DNA of 64,000 bases from Doryteuthis pealeii (GCA_023376005.1 CM042138.1:99720572-99784571); one strand, 5' to 3'. Shown: positions 42,661 through 53,619, counted from the stretch's first letter. Made by a program: numbers and translations. Notes: a model not told the origin generated them from the letters alone.

Positions 42661-43685
42661 TATATGAATTGATTTACATTCTATTCTTAAATTGCAAATT
42701 TTATTTTACAGATTCTTTTAAAAGTAGTTTAAATAAATTCAGCAAAGACGACTGAATGCTTGTTTGACTTGTAGTACTCTAAAAAAATATTTTGCAATTA
42801 ATTAATTCTTAATGACTCTTTAATTAGCTGGAATTAATTGAAAACACTCCTCAAATATGGCTGATTCATGATAAATTTCCAACATAACCTGCAGCTTAAG
42901 AAGGAGAAGGAAAACAACAATTTTTTAAAATATCAGTTGGTGTGGCATTGCAGATTCTCAAAGAATGTTGGAAGAGACAAAGACGAGACTGAGAGATGAC
43001 AATGAGTTTACATCAGTAAGAAAAGAAAAAGACAGACATGTGATCACAGAAAAAATACCACTCACTTTATTATCAGTGTTGCAACCTCTCTCTGGACTGG
43101 TCTCGAAGACAGGCTGACCTAAATTAGTAATCTTGAGCTGATTAAGGAAGATCTATTCTTCAACAAATCATAGTGCGCTCATAATGGAGTCTCACTAGCC
43201 CTGGAATTTAGGTCATTACTTGTTGCTCTACCAGACTGACTGACCCTTTTCAAAATCCCAACACTTGTTTGACTGTTTCTTACACCTACCACAAGAGTTC
43301 TTATTGTTGACCCTTTGTTGTCAGTCATACAGCCAGGCACCAGGGAGGTTGCCACTTGATTACATTTAGTCTCACCAAGTAGCAATACCTGAAACTTAAA
43401 TATTGCCTAAAGTTAGAATAAAATGTCCAAGAAGTTTTGTTTTGGGGTGCTTGAAAAATTAACCAATAATCAAAAGAGAAATAATTTGCTTCTCATATAC
43501 ACGAGGGGCAACTGGGAATTTCAAATTAAAAGATTTATGCATTCGTGTAACTGCTGTCATAATTTTATTGATTAATCTTCATGGGGAATGAATAATGTAT
43601 TCATGTACATATAATTAAACACTTTAGGCCAAAGAATGAAATTTTGATTTAAAAATATGCCCTGTTGGCAGGGTTAAGAATACAC
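42661..43685. other. No feature recognised
   Basis: Non-repetitive, AT-rich. A few moderately GC-rich stretches (43,080-43,380), but no coding similarity was recognised. Confidence 0.5.
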
Positions 43686-43689
43686 CCCC

Positions 43690-43835
43690 TCCAAAAAAGA
43701 GTGTCCTGGTTATGACACTAAAAATGCGTCTGGAGCTCTGGGGATTGTGGAGCATACCTTCATTGTCATTACTCCAGGTCCACTGTCCTGGAGTGGTAGC
43801 GCCTGTTATGCTCTCATATATGGGTCAAATATATC
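43690..43835 (-). repeat. Repeat family X fragment, minus strand
   Basis: The minus strand has 'ggacctggagtaatgacaat', 'gctccacaatccccag' and 'ccaggacactctt', the central part of family X. Confidence 0.78.
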
Positions 43836-43844
43836 TGTTTGAAA

Positions 43845-44070
43845 ATTATTTGTATTAGACAGGAATAATTGATATAATATATCTATAAACTATTTGTATC
43901 AAGAATGAAGCTGTAATGTTTACTAAGGATTATTATTGATTGTTATAACCATATAACTATGTGCAAACAAACGATTATTATTAACTAGAAATAATTGCTT
44001 GAAGTCATACAATTGTGTACAAACTATTTCTATTAGAAATGGATACTTGATATCAAATAACTGTGTGCAA
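43845..44070. repeat. Degenerate minisatellite, unit about 55-65 bp
   Basis: Variants of 'ataactatgtgcaaacaa' plus 'ttagaaatggatacttgat' repeat three to four times. A shorter stretch of the same type is at 51,165-51,295. Confidence 0.7.
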
Positions 44071-44269
44071 AAAACTTTACTTGAATCTTAATATGAATGC
44101 ATTTACCTAACCTCTCAGTGTTAAATGTGTGTGGAATCAGTGTATGACGTCAGCAATGAGTGTCGTGGGAAAAATTGAAAGATTTTAATAATGAAAAAAA
44201 AACGGAATTTGGATGACTTGTTAATAACTGACTTTGTTTCTGATTGTACTGAACAAGGGAAGAATGAGA

Positions 44270-44273
<4 letters not shown>

Positions 44274-44327
<54 letters not shown>
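44274..44327. repeat. (GA)n microsatellite
   Basis: Perfect GA repeat preceded by 'gagagtaagag'. Confidence 0.95.
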
Positions 44328-44328
<1 letters not shown>

Positions 44329-44329
44329 A

Positions 44330-45340
44330 AAGTCTAGGAGATGGACGGAAGGAGTCTGACTGAGTTGTTCAAAGGGGACAGACACAAGTGGAGGGCCAGT
44401 CCTCTTCGAGGCTCTACTTAGGTTAACAAAAAATGAAAATAAATGAGCTCTGAACAACACAATACTAATGAGTATTGTGTTCGTTAATTAAAAAACTTCA
44501 ATGGATGCAAGACTAGAAAGAACTGTTATAACAGAAATAGATATCTCTCTTGATTCACAATTTTTACTAACATAATACATCCACTCACCAATAAAACAAA
44601 TTAGAAATAAAAACAAACACTTCGGAACAGAACATAAGTTACTGACCAACCGGATGTTAACTCCATGGTAGCCTAAACGAAATGAACAAAAACAAACAAT
44701 GTACGCATAGGCTCCACGCAAGGTTCCGGCGAAAAAACAAAATTTATAAATGATTTAAAATATCTTCTATTTGATGTTTTTCAACCAATAAAAAATCTTT
44801 CCCCCAAAACCTTTAAAAGGTTTCTCGAGTCTCTTACTAACTATAAAAAAAAAACAGCTGACTTAAAGTCGATTAGCCAGTTGACTGTGGGCCTTGACGC
44901 CAAGAACGTCGCTCGACATGCCAAGATCAAAGAACTGCCGCACCTCCGACCCACACCACACCCCGCGTCACGCAGAACCAAGTTTATTAGCTAGAACTGA
45001 CGTTCAGCCCCACACCTGCCCTCATTTCACCGAGTGAAAAGGAATTATCATCTCAACAATTCCAGCTTTTGTTTATCTTAAAATAAACGAAATTAATCCA
45101 AGCCTTCTCGTTTTTTTTTTCTTTTGCTACCATAATCATTTTTCTGATATTACAGAACCCAAGAGAATCCAATTAGTTCCAGACCCGGAGAACAGATAGA
45201 ATTCTAGCCCAACAACAGACCTAGCTACCCAACTACTTCGATCCAGAATAGCAGATATCCTGATAGACGACCGTTAATACCCGCTGAGTTTAGATATAAG
45301 TATATGAAAATTACAACCCGCTCCTTTAAAGCGATCCCAT
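44330..45340. other. No feature recognised
   Basis: Mixed sequence. 44,880-45,010 and 45,170-45,290 are GC-richer and could belong to an LTR-type element, but I found no repeat ends or coding similarity. Confidence 0.5.
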
Positions 45341-45344
45341 CATA

Positions 45345-45425
45345 TCACATCAGTATTAAATAAGACTACTTAAGTCTTATTTTATACTGATGTGACCATG
45401 CCATTAAAATCAATCAATCATTAAT
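45345..45425. repeat. Hairpin (about 24-bp arms) followed by family T tail
   Basis: 'tcacatcagtattaaataag' at 45,345 is mirrored up to 45,395 (tttatactgatgtga). Directly after comes 'ccatgccattaaaatc' and 'aatcaatcatt', the family T tail. Confidence 0.78.
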
Positions 45426-45484
45426 CTAAAATATAAATTACCCCCCTCCCCCCAAAAAAAAAAAAACAAAATGCTATTTCTCTG

Positions 45485-45857
45485 ATTTTTTTAGATGAGG
45501 CTTGATAATTTGGATTATTTGGATTATTCGGACTATTGTCCTCATTTTATTGTTATCTGTACAAAGTTTCAGCCAATATGCCCTCCGGCCTTCTTGGGGT
45601 ATTTCTTGTCAGAATGAGAACAGTATAGCCCCGTGAATAAAGGGTTGGGTTCAAAGTTCTGTGAAGCATCCTGATTACAAGAAGATTCACAATTTCGAAA
45701 AGAAGGTTCCCGAGTTCTAAAAGAAAGTTTCCGATTTTGAGAAGGTTCCCGAGTCCGACAAGAAATACATGAAGAAGGTCGGAGGGCACATCAGCTGAAA
45801 CGTTGAACAGGTAGCAATAAAGATGAGGACAATAGTCCAAATAATCAAAATAATTAA
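45485..45857. mobile_element. Fold-back element with arms over 100 bp
   Basis: Left arm from 'gatgaggcttgataatttgg' to 'ccttcttggggtatttc' is mirrored by 'acaagaaatacatgaagaag' to 'aataaagatgaggacaatag' on the right. The middle (45,690-45,755) has repeated 'aagaaggttcccgag'-like units. Right arm contains 'gaagaaggtcggagg' and 'gctgaaacgttg', resembling a decayed hammerhead. Related to 35,820-36,258. Confidence 0.72.
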
Positions 45858-45967
45858 GAAAACAAAATGGAAACACTAATAGGACTGTCACTTGAGAGCT
45901 TTAAAAGATGAGACACATCTATTTACAATGCTGGACGTATGTAGCCCATTTATTGTAACAGTTTTCA

Positions 45968-46197
45968 TAACAAATGAAATCTGTGTCCTGAGTTCAAATC
46001 CTAGACAAAGCTGTTTGCTTTTCACTATGAGCTAATGCTTATTGGAAAGGCATATAATCTCTTCTTCCCCTAGCTATGGATAAATAGATGGGCAAACTGG
46101 CTCTTTAGACCTGGAAAGGCAACCATTTTAGAAGAAGGTAAACTGAATTCAAAACAGCTTTACTACTCTTAAGAATTGACTTTGTGTCACAGAAATT
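45968..46197 (+). mobile_element. SINE-2, head missing
   Basis: B box 'tgagttcaaatcctagac', 'gctgtttgcttttcac', 'ggaaaggcatataatc', 'agctatggataaatag' and 'taagaattgactttgtgtc'. Confidence 0.85.
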
Positions 46198-46199
46198 GG

Positions 46200-47160
46200 G
46201 TAAAAACATACAATGCTGAACTTATGGTCAATAATGGTAAATTTATTATTAATATACTTTATTATTATCAGGGGAGATAACTCATCCTTAACAAATGATA
46301 TCTGTAGCTACATGCTGGTTGTGGAAAGAAAAGTTTGACACCTCATACTGATGTTATCCATTTTATTTAATAAACACTGTGAAAACTGTATAAAGGAAGA
46401 AATAGATAACATTCAATAAAGGATAGCAAGAAATGGAAACACAAGAAAGAAATGGACACAAAGTGTTTCTTATATAAAAGTTTTTAAAAAGGGAACAGTA
46501 TAATTACCGTGTTGGCTCTCTGACTAGCAGTTACAAAAAGAAAGGAGGAATGGTATATGGGTTCTTTGATTCCAATACCCATTTTCTCTTTGAGTCTCAT
46601 AGTCCGCAGTAAATTTTAAGGGTCAGCAGGTGGGAATTTCGGAAAATCTACTAAATTATTCTAAGGGCTAGATATTTTAGTGGTAGTTAAATTGGCAAAC
46701 AAAAATACCTATATAAAAATATAGTATAGATAGCTGGTAAATTTAGTGACTGTTACAAGATCACTCTTTTGTAAAATGCAGCAGTACAAGTGATCATCAA
46801 TGATCAAGGAAAGAAAACAAGACGGTTGTATGAACACACACATATTGACTGTTAATTGTCCGTATCATTTCCATCCTCCTGTACCATGGTCAGTAAGAAT
46901 AAAAACTAATATTGTTTGTGTTAGAAATACATTTTACTGTTTCATGTTATTATTTGTTGATCCTGTCAGATATCAGTTATTGTTTTTTCATTTATTTATT
47001 TTTCATTTGACATTCTTATATTTACCATATTTTCTGGCATATAAGATACATATTTAGCATTAAAATAATTCTACGCCAATATAACACAATATCCCATTCA
47101 CTGGTATTAGGACTTGAGGGTTAATTACTGAAGTTTAAAATTAGATAAGATATAAAACTT
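46200..47160. other. No feature recognised
   Basis: AT-rich. A 'caggggagataactcat' phrase at 46,270-46,286 resembles a motif common in molluscan repeats. Confidence 0.5.
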
Positions 47161-47254
47161 GGAAGCTTTAAAAGATGAGACACATCTATTTACAATGCTG
47201 GACAATCAGCAGTAATCCCCAAAATACCTTTGTAAACAATGCATCTTATATATA

Positions 47255-47500
47255 TTTACCAACCCCTCGGCATGAGCAGGGTGTGACACATGGTCAATTT
47301 CTTAAGCGGAGTTTAACAGGTTTGGATTTAGAGTCTTTCTTCTCCTAGACTGGTTACCTAACCAACGTTAAAGAGCCCAGTCTGTCCAACTATCTACCCA
47401 TAGCTAGAGGGAGAATAGTTGGATGTATACTTTTTCAAGGCTGTTTGCATTTCACATTGTGCTAATAGCGCGATGTGAAATGCGAACAGCCTTGTCTCTA
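47255..47500 (-). mobile_element. SINE-2, minus strand, with internal inverted duplication
   Basis: The tail 'accaacccctcggcatgagc' through 'cctagactggttacctaacc' and 'atctacccatagctagagg' is standard. Then 'caaggctgtttgcatttcac' (47,436-) appears in plus orientation and is mirrored at 47,473-47,494. The head is replaced by a fold-back. Confidence 0.87.
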
Positions 47501-47525
47501 CTAATCAAATTCTGTATGCTATCAT

Positions 47526-47527
<2 letters not shown>

Positions 47528-47557
<30 letters not shown>

Positions 47558-47581
47558 ACAATAATAATAATAATAATAATG

Positions 47582-47618
<37 letters not shown>

Positions 47619-47637
47619 GAAGAAGAAGAAGAAGAAG
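47528..47637. repeat. Compound trinucleotide tract (ACT)n-(AAT)n-(AAG)n
   Basis: Three trinucleotide runs in series. Frames across it are artefacts. Confidence 0.95.
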
Positions 47638-47760
47638 TGCCAGCAGACCACAGAGTGAAAGTGAAAGAAAGTAAACAAATACCAGGACCTTGCAGGAGAG
47701 CTGAAAAAGCTGTGGAACATGAAAGTGACATATATTCTGAAAGTCACCTGGCTATAAAGT
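47637..47760 (+). pseudogene. LINE ORF2 C-terminal fragment
   Basis: Reads VPADHRVKVKES, then frameshifted 'KKLWNMKVTYI'-like residues, the same segment as 4,770-4,890 and 5,150-5,260. It is short and broken. Confidence 0.72.
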
Positions 47761-47769
47761 AATGGTTTG

Positions 47770-47995
47770 GTTTGGTTTCTTTGTTTAATGGCATATAACC
47801 CTTTGTGGGTTATCTAATGTCAAAGTCATACTTGTAGAAGAACAGTATTAGTACTATTTAACCCATAGCTGTGGAGATGAAGGGTTTCATACTGTTTGCA
47901 AGGGTATTAGTCAGAAAGTGAAAGTAATAGCAAGACTGGAGTTAAAACCCGTTTAATGTGATTTCACAGTGCAGCATGTTAGCCACTAAATAAGG
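47770..47995 (-). mobile_element. SINE-3, minus strand
   Basis: The minus strand has 'agtggctaacatgctgcac', then 'ttactttcactttctgacta', 'atacccttgcaaacag' and 'cagctatgggttaaatag'. Its downstream end is the 'ggttatatgccattaaac' segment shared with family X heads. Confidence 0.7.
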
Positions 47996-48175
47996 TTTAT
48001 TAAGTTAGTCTAAGAGACCATTAATATTTTATAATAAAAAAAGCAAAGTCATCAGGATAGTGAGTTTAATTTTCACTAGATGACCTTTATTGTGTCTTAA
48101 GCCCAACTTAATCAATACTGAATTTTAACTTTTCTATAGAGTAATGATTACTTAGCTAGTCAGTAGTAAGTAAAG

Positions 48176-48405
48176 TCAGTAAGGTGGCCTATTGTTAGTA
48201 TCAGTTGGACAACGAGGGATTCTATCCCCCCTTCGCTAGTGATAAACCAGAGATTGTTTTTTGTTGAAGTGGAGTGCCACATCTACCGTCAGCTCCAAGA
48301 ATCTTTACTGCGCAGATCAGATTATCCAAGCTGTACAACGCATGTGTTGGGTTAGCAGGGACTAGAATCGAACCTAGAACCTTGTGATTCCAAGCAGACC
48401 ATTAT
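48176..48405 (-). mobile_element. SINE-1, minus strand
   Basis: The minus strand shows B box 'ggttcgattctagtccctgc', 'gatctgcgcagtaaagattc', 'ggtagatgtggcactcc' and 'aggccaccttactgac'. The head is degraded. Confidence 0.88.
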
Positions 48406-48429
48406 TATGGCATCTCATACTAGTATATT

Positions 48430-48580
48430 TGTACCAATTAAAGCTAAGCATACTAAATATTGAAATATACTTCACTGTGCAATAATGGTTTGGAAGCTCA
48501 CCAAGCAACCATCACTATTCTGTTATACATTTGATTCTCACTGAGTGCCCTATATTATAATCCTGTAGAAGAATGATTGT
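48430..48580 (+). mobile_element. SINE-4-like unit
   Basis: 'tgcaataatggtttggaagc' (A-box-like) and 'acatttgattctcactgag' (B-box-like) followed by 'tgccctatattataatcctg'. Similar units are at 49,090-49,220 and 52,240-52,400. Confidence 0.6.
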
Positions 48581-48624
48581 TGGTTGAGCATCAATAGTGT
48601 TTCCACGCACGGTAAAAATATAAA

Positions 48625-49045
48625 AATAAGAACAATCCACAATAAAGTGATAACAAGGATATTTTATTGCCTGAGCAAACTTAATAGAAGAGAATACAAA
48701 AACATGACAGGAGATACGCAGAAGAGCTTATATCTCTGAGTAAAAAAAATGTCCGAATAGGAAAATAGTTCTTCTAGTAGATAAAACACTTGAGGCTGAT
48801 GGTAAAAGATGAAAGTATAAACGTTTACAAGTAGACCATGTTCTCATGTGCCATGCTATGCAAGGTTAGGGGCTCATGCCCCCTCCCCGTCCGGTGGACA
48901 TGACATGCAACTGGTGCAAGTTATTCTCTTGAGGATAGAATTTAAAAGGGTCCTCCTTTTTATACTACTGCCTGTCACTTAGCACCTAGTAGCAGACATA
49001 GGAGATAATTACCTCTCATGTCCCCTAATGTCAAATAGGAGAACC
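48625..49045. mobile_element. Unclassified element L, copy 1 (possible LTR)
   Basis: A-rich start (aataagaacaatccacaata), 'attgcctgagcaaac', a GC-rich palindromic piece (aggggctcatgccccct), then 'tttttatactactgcc', 'tagcacctagtagcag' and 'ggagataattacc'. The element at 55,085-55,480 has the same order of parts. I infer an LTR or similar. No ends were defined. Confidence 0.4.
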
Positions 49046-49089
49046 ATGGCAAATAAGGATTGTAATCCCGACAGTCTTTATCCAGACTA

Positions 49090-49220
49090 ACCATAGTAAA
49101 TATGTGAAAGACACCTCACTGTGTAATATTGGCTAGTAAGCTAGTCAAGCAGACCTTTACTTTTGTGTAGTAAGTTTGATTCACACTGGGTGTCCTATAT
49201 CATATAGTCTTGTGCCAGAC
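49090..49220 (+). mobile_element. SINE-4-like unit
   Basis: 'actgtgtaatattggctag', 'taagtttgattcacactggg' and 'tgtcctatatcatatagtc' match the unit at 48,430. Confidence 0.6.
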
Positions 49221-49274
49221 TAATCCAAGCTTAAAAATACTGAAAGACAATTCAAACTTGAAATAATGGTTTGT

Positions 49275-50010
49275 CAGCTGGTTTAGCTGATGCCGTTTAG
49301 TGCCATACCCAGGACAACTCTTTTTAGTAGGGTCTTACCCTCTTCAGGGGATACAGTTAGCATATTCTATTACTACTAAGACTTCAGCAAACAAATGACA
49401 ACATAACAGTATTACACATTTTAGAACAAATAAATAAAGTTTTCTTGAAGAATAAATAACTCTTAATCGAAGTAGCTGACTAAATAAAATCATTCATATG
49501 TTTATGTACATATGTTTGGCTTCAGACAGACAAAACAAACTAGAATGAAAATTGGGTGTGGCAGGCGTTTACCAAGTCCATAGACATAGTCTTCTGCCTG
49601 AATGAATTTCAACAAGATTACTGAACCATTGCCTTTCCTAAATGAGCCACGACTGCTACGCCTTTATTCCTTAATATAATTAAGCGGACATTTGGGATTT
49701 AGGGTTCAAGTGAGATCACTCTATTATTATTATTATTATTATAGATGATAAAATGATGGCTGTTATCTCTCTGCACATGAACAACACTAGAAGAATGCAT
49801 CTTTGTTTTAATGACTAGAAAATAATCAAAAGGGTAGGATAATTGCTCGTATGATAAAGATGTTGATCGATTTGTTTAACTTTCACAGAATTAAACATTC
49901 GCATTTTACCACCCTGTCAGCGGGGCTTAGAATATGCTAACTGTATCCCCTGCAGAGAGTAAGACCCTACTAAAAAGAGTTGTCTGGGTATGGCACTAAA
50001 CGGCATCTAT
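49275..50010. repeat. 78-bp inverted repeats about 560 bp apart, family X derived
   Basis: 'gatgccgtttagtgccatac' through 'gggatacagttagcatattc' (49,283-49,360) is mirrored at 49,931-50,010. The right copy continues into family X sequence (minus strand) to about 50,095. The enclosed DNA is AT-rich with an (ATT)n run at 49,723. Confidence 0.85.
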
Positions 50011-50149
50011 TTGTGAATTCTGGAACTTTGGGGAGTATGGGTTCCTCTTCATTGCCATTATGCCCAGGTCCTCCTTGAATTGAAGAGGTAGTACCTGTAA
50101 AATAGACCTGTTTAAAAATTATTCATATTCAATAAGGCCATTATGAAAA

Positions 50150-50680
50150 ATATGGGTTATCCTCCCCTAACACTGAACCCGGACAAGGATAAAACCCAAA
50201 AGTAAAAAAAAACAAAACTAGCGGAGCCAGAGCCATTAGTAAATTTGAGAGAATAGAAATAACAACCTAACTAAATGGACAGAACAGAACGAGCAGACTA
50301 ACAACATTGACAGCTCTCTTCTTTCTCGGATGAAACAACATAGCAGCAGTCTTCAAGAACGAATGACAAGCACAACTAGAACGATGTTCTAGTTGTGTTC
50401 CATGTTCCAACCAAGTGTCACTCTTCTTCTTCTTCTCTTTCAATAGTTGCTGACACTCTTTCCAGGTCCATATATTATGGAAAATGTGGGTTATTCTCCC
50501 CCGACACTGAACCCAGAACAGAAGTAACAAACTGGCAGGGGCCAGAGACCTTAGAAACTTTGACAGAACAGAATGAGCAGCCTAACAACACAGACATCTC
50601 CCTTTTTTCTCAGCTGAAACAACATAGCAGCAATATTGAAGAATGAATGACAAACACAACTATAATGATACTGCCAAGAA
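50150..50680 (+). repeat. Two-copy direct duplication, unit about 200-240 bp
   Basis: 50,150-50,385 and 50,477-50,675 share 'tgggttat', 'acactgaacccrga', 'ggccagag', 'gacagaacaga' and 'gctgaaacaacatagcagca' style segments in the same order. Between them is a 12-bp-arm palindrome (cacaactagaac/gttctagttgtg, 50,371-50,397). Confidence 0.8.
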
Positions 50681-50869
50681 ACCTTTTACCCAAACAGATA
50701 AGTGTTTTATGCAATTTGTAATTTACCTTATATGACATTACTTACGACCGCTAAAAGAATATGTTTTTAGCAACTTGCGTACGATAAAACCTCCTTTGAA
50801 TTATCAACTTTGTCTTTGTCTTCATTATTTTCTTTTCAGTACATTTGGGACACCATTAATTTCCCATAC

Positions 50870-51005
50870 CATCTGAAAAAAATCCACTAAAAACTCTTAA
50901 CTACACAAATGTAAATATGAACATACATTGAATGTGATTCTCTAACCTCTAGACATGAAATAACTCTCAACCAGTTGACATGCCATTAAATCAATCAATC
51001 AATCA
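50870..51005 (+). repeat. Family T 3' end with (TCAA)n tail
   Basis: 'atccactaaaaactcttaac', 'tgtgattctctaacctctag', 'gttgacatgccattaaatc' and aatcaatcaatcaa. The best copy of the tail in the window. Confidence 0.7.
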
Positions 51006-51444
51006 AATCTGCATTTTAGATCAGAGATTACTCATGTACTGTAATTCTTACTAAAAACAATTTCCCCATGTGAAATGCACTCTAAAGAAAATCGGGAATA
51101 ACTTAGGCCACAAGTATGGAGCACCAAGTGAGACATAAACTCATTATTCAACAGTTATGTATCCGCAGAACTATTCGTATTTGATAAGAATACTTGAAAC
51201 TATATAATTGTGTATCAATTATTATTATTAGAAAGGAACACTTGATAGCATATAACGATGTACAAAAAATGATTATTTATTTATAAATAGACCATTGTTA
51301 GTGAATTTTATTCTCACTGGGTGTTCCATACTTATGCTAAACTAAACTAATAAACGACATCTATATTTCAGACAAATTTTTTTCTGTCCATTTGGAAGAG
51401 TTTTTATGTTGTATATTCACATATACCCACAATACGTCGGGCAT

Positions 51445-51449
<5 letters not shown>

Positions 51450-51520
<71 letters not shown>

Positions 51521-51535
51521 TAGTAGTAGTAGTAG
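51450..51535. repeat. (GA)n-(TAG)n microsatellite
   Basis: GA repeat at about 51,450-51,517 followed by about six TAG units. Confidence 0.95.
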
Positions 51536-51589
51536 ATATGGAGATGATGATGGTTTTTACTTGTTACACTTCTGCTTATTGGTTCTACC

Positions 51590-51960
51590 TCGTCGGCCAT
51601 TTTCTTTGGACTGACTTCTCTTCGGGGCTTCAGCTGGGGGTTGATCTTCCTTGTTGATTTATTCGGGCTGTCATCTCTTGTTTCAAATTACTTAACAAGA
51701 CTTGCTTGTTTTATGATAATAAAGCTTTATTTCCAAAAGCCAGCCCATGATTCCGCCGCGGGGAAGATCCCGACCAAGAGCGGCGACCCACAGTTCCACT
51801 CACTCTGAGAACTAAAACTTATTCTTACGCCTGTACCGGAAGGTCAGCGGAATGTCACCGGTTGTCAAACATCGGCTATCGTAACCTTCCTCTGAATCTC
51901 CGTACTTCTGATTCTAACGAACTTTGTTCAAAATATTCTAACTACAGGTACGTACATAAA
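51590..51960 (-). mobile_element. Family Y relative
   Basis: 'caagacttgcttgtttta', 'aataaagctttatttcc' and 'agccagcccatgattcc' correspond to 'caagactttgttgtttttt', 'agcttttattaaaataa' and 'cccagcccaaaaccac' in the copy at 19,955-20,500. The rest is diverged and GC-richer. Confidence 0.45.
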
Positions 51961-52239
51961 TCATAAGCTATTTATGATTATGTAACATTTATATTAGTAA
52001 TATTCATAGATTTATCATTTATAGATTTATATGATTTATAGTATTATGAATTGATATTAGCTAGATGAATATATAGTCAAATTAAACGGTTCCTAATCTA
52101 AAATTATATAGATTATTTATTTGATATTTTAAAAATCAATTCATTATAGATTTGTTACTTAAATGCATTAAATTCAGCTAATTTTTAGTTTCATCACGCA
52201 CAATTCTCCCATGCCTTTCAATCTCATTATATGTAATAT

Positions 52240-52470
52240 GGGCTTACCATCATGGTATAATGGTTAACAAGCTAGTCTCAGATCCATTACTACAGAATAG
52301 CGAGTTTGATCCTTGCTTAATGTCCCATAATTGCAATCTTGTGTCACATCCTACGCATGGTGAAAGTATTAGGTAAATATCTACACTTACAAAAGATATA
52401 CATCCAACTATTCTCCCTCCAGCTCTGAGTAAATTGTGTGGTGGACTGGGCTAGTAGCAAACGGGTTGGG
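52240..52470 (+). mobile_element. SINE-4-like head with SINE-2-like 3' part
   Basis: 'catcatggtataatggttaa' (A box), 'gcgagtttgatccttgc' (B box), 'aatcttgtgtcacatcctac', then 'tacatccaactattctccc' and 'agctctgagtaaattg'. It appears to be a mosaic of two SINE types. Confidence 0.6.
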
Positions 52471-52602
52471 TAAATACCTAATTCTATGTATAATTATATA
52501 TGCAGGTAAATTCAGGTGTGTAGATCAATTATTAAAACCGATGAACAGACCATTAAAAAGAGACAACGTCTGCGTTTAATTAGAAACTCAAAGTAACAGG
52601 AG

Positions 52603-52893
52603 GGGCCCATTGTGTAATGGTTATCATCTTAGAAAATGGACACGGTGAACAGAGTTCAAATCCTAGACGAGGTTGTTTGCATTTCACATGATGCTAATAA
52701 CCTTTGGAAAGGTATGTATTGAACTATCCTCTCTCCAGTTATGGGTAAATAATAGAGCAGACTGGGCTCTTTAACCTTGGTATGGCCACTGGTCTAGGAG
52801 AAGGAACAATCTGAATTCAAAACTGTTAAATTCTGCTTAAGAATTGACCTTGTGTCAAATCCTGCTTGTGCGGAAGGGTTGTTAAATACTTGT
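52603..52893 (+). mobile_element. SINE-2, full-length
   Basis: Head 'ggcccattgtgtaatggtta', B box 'agagttcaaatcctagac', body and tail 'tgtgcggaagggttgttaaa'. Confidence 0.92.
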
Positions 52894-52979
52894 ATGTGAT
52901 AGGCATCAAAACGTGTAGTGGTTACTGCTCCAAGCTACATTTGATAACAATCCCAAATATTGCATATGTAGTATATATA

Positions 52980-53470
52980 TACCCAACCCCTTTGCCATGA
53001 GCATTTTGCGATGAAAGATCAATTTTTAGGGCCGGTAGAGCATTCGCCTAGGAATCGCAAGGATCTTCGTTCGATACCGACCCTGGCCAACTCAGCGAAT
53101 GAGTAGCACAGGGATCTGTGTGGTAAAGTAAGAAGCTGATGGTAGTTGTGGCGCTCCACTTCAGATGCAAAAATAATTTCCTTGATCTAGCGCTAGTGAA
53201 AAGAGGATATACTCCCTCGCTGTCTGGCTAATACCGACACTAGGCCACTCCGTCAACTTACTTTTACAGCTGGTTTGAATTCAGAGCTTTCCTTCTCTTA
53301 GACTGGCTTCCTTTAACAGCGCGAAAGGACCTACTATTCACCCATAGCTGGTGGGAGAGGGAACGGATTCATACCTTTCCCAAGGGCATTATCACAAAAT
53401 GAATCATAAACATCCTCGTCCAGGATTTAAACTCGGTTCATCGATTCCATTTCCTATAACAAAAACCATG
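52980..53470 (-). mobile_element. SINE-2, minus strand, split by a SINE-1
   Basis: The SINE-2 tail (acccaacccctttgccatga to 'gaaagatcaattttta') lies at 52,980-53,027. The rest (cagctggtttgaattcagag to 'ccatttcctataac') resumes at 53,268. Between them is a complete SINE-1. About 5-10 bp of SINE-2 around the junction are missing. Confidence 0.9.
53028..53267 (+). mobile_element. SINE-1 nested in SINE-2
   Basis: Head 'gggccggtagagcattcgcc', B box 'cttcgttcgataccgacc', body 'gggatctgtgtggtaaagta' and 3' 'taggccactccgtcaactta'. It is inserted in the 3' half of the minus-strand SINE-2. Confidence 0.93.
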
Positions 53471-53619
53471 ACGCAAAACTTACTTTCAAAATACTTATAT
53501 TTTATATATTTGCACCAGTGTATCAATAATTCTATCAATAATTCCTCACCCTTATTCATCGTTAGTTGTGGAGTGTATTAGAGCTATGTAACATGCAAAC
53601 AGCTTCGTCCAGGATATGA

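Larger units (their letters stand above)
45897..47203. repeat. Exact 40-bp direct repeats 1.27 kb apart
   Basis: The 40 bases at 45,897-45,936 (agctttaaaagatgagacac...) recur exactly at 47,164-47,203. Flanking bases differ on both sides. Not part of any family recognised here. Confidence 0.85.
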
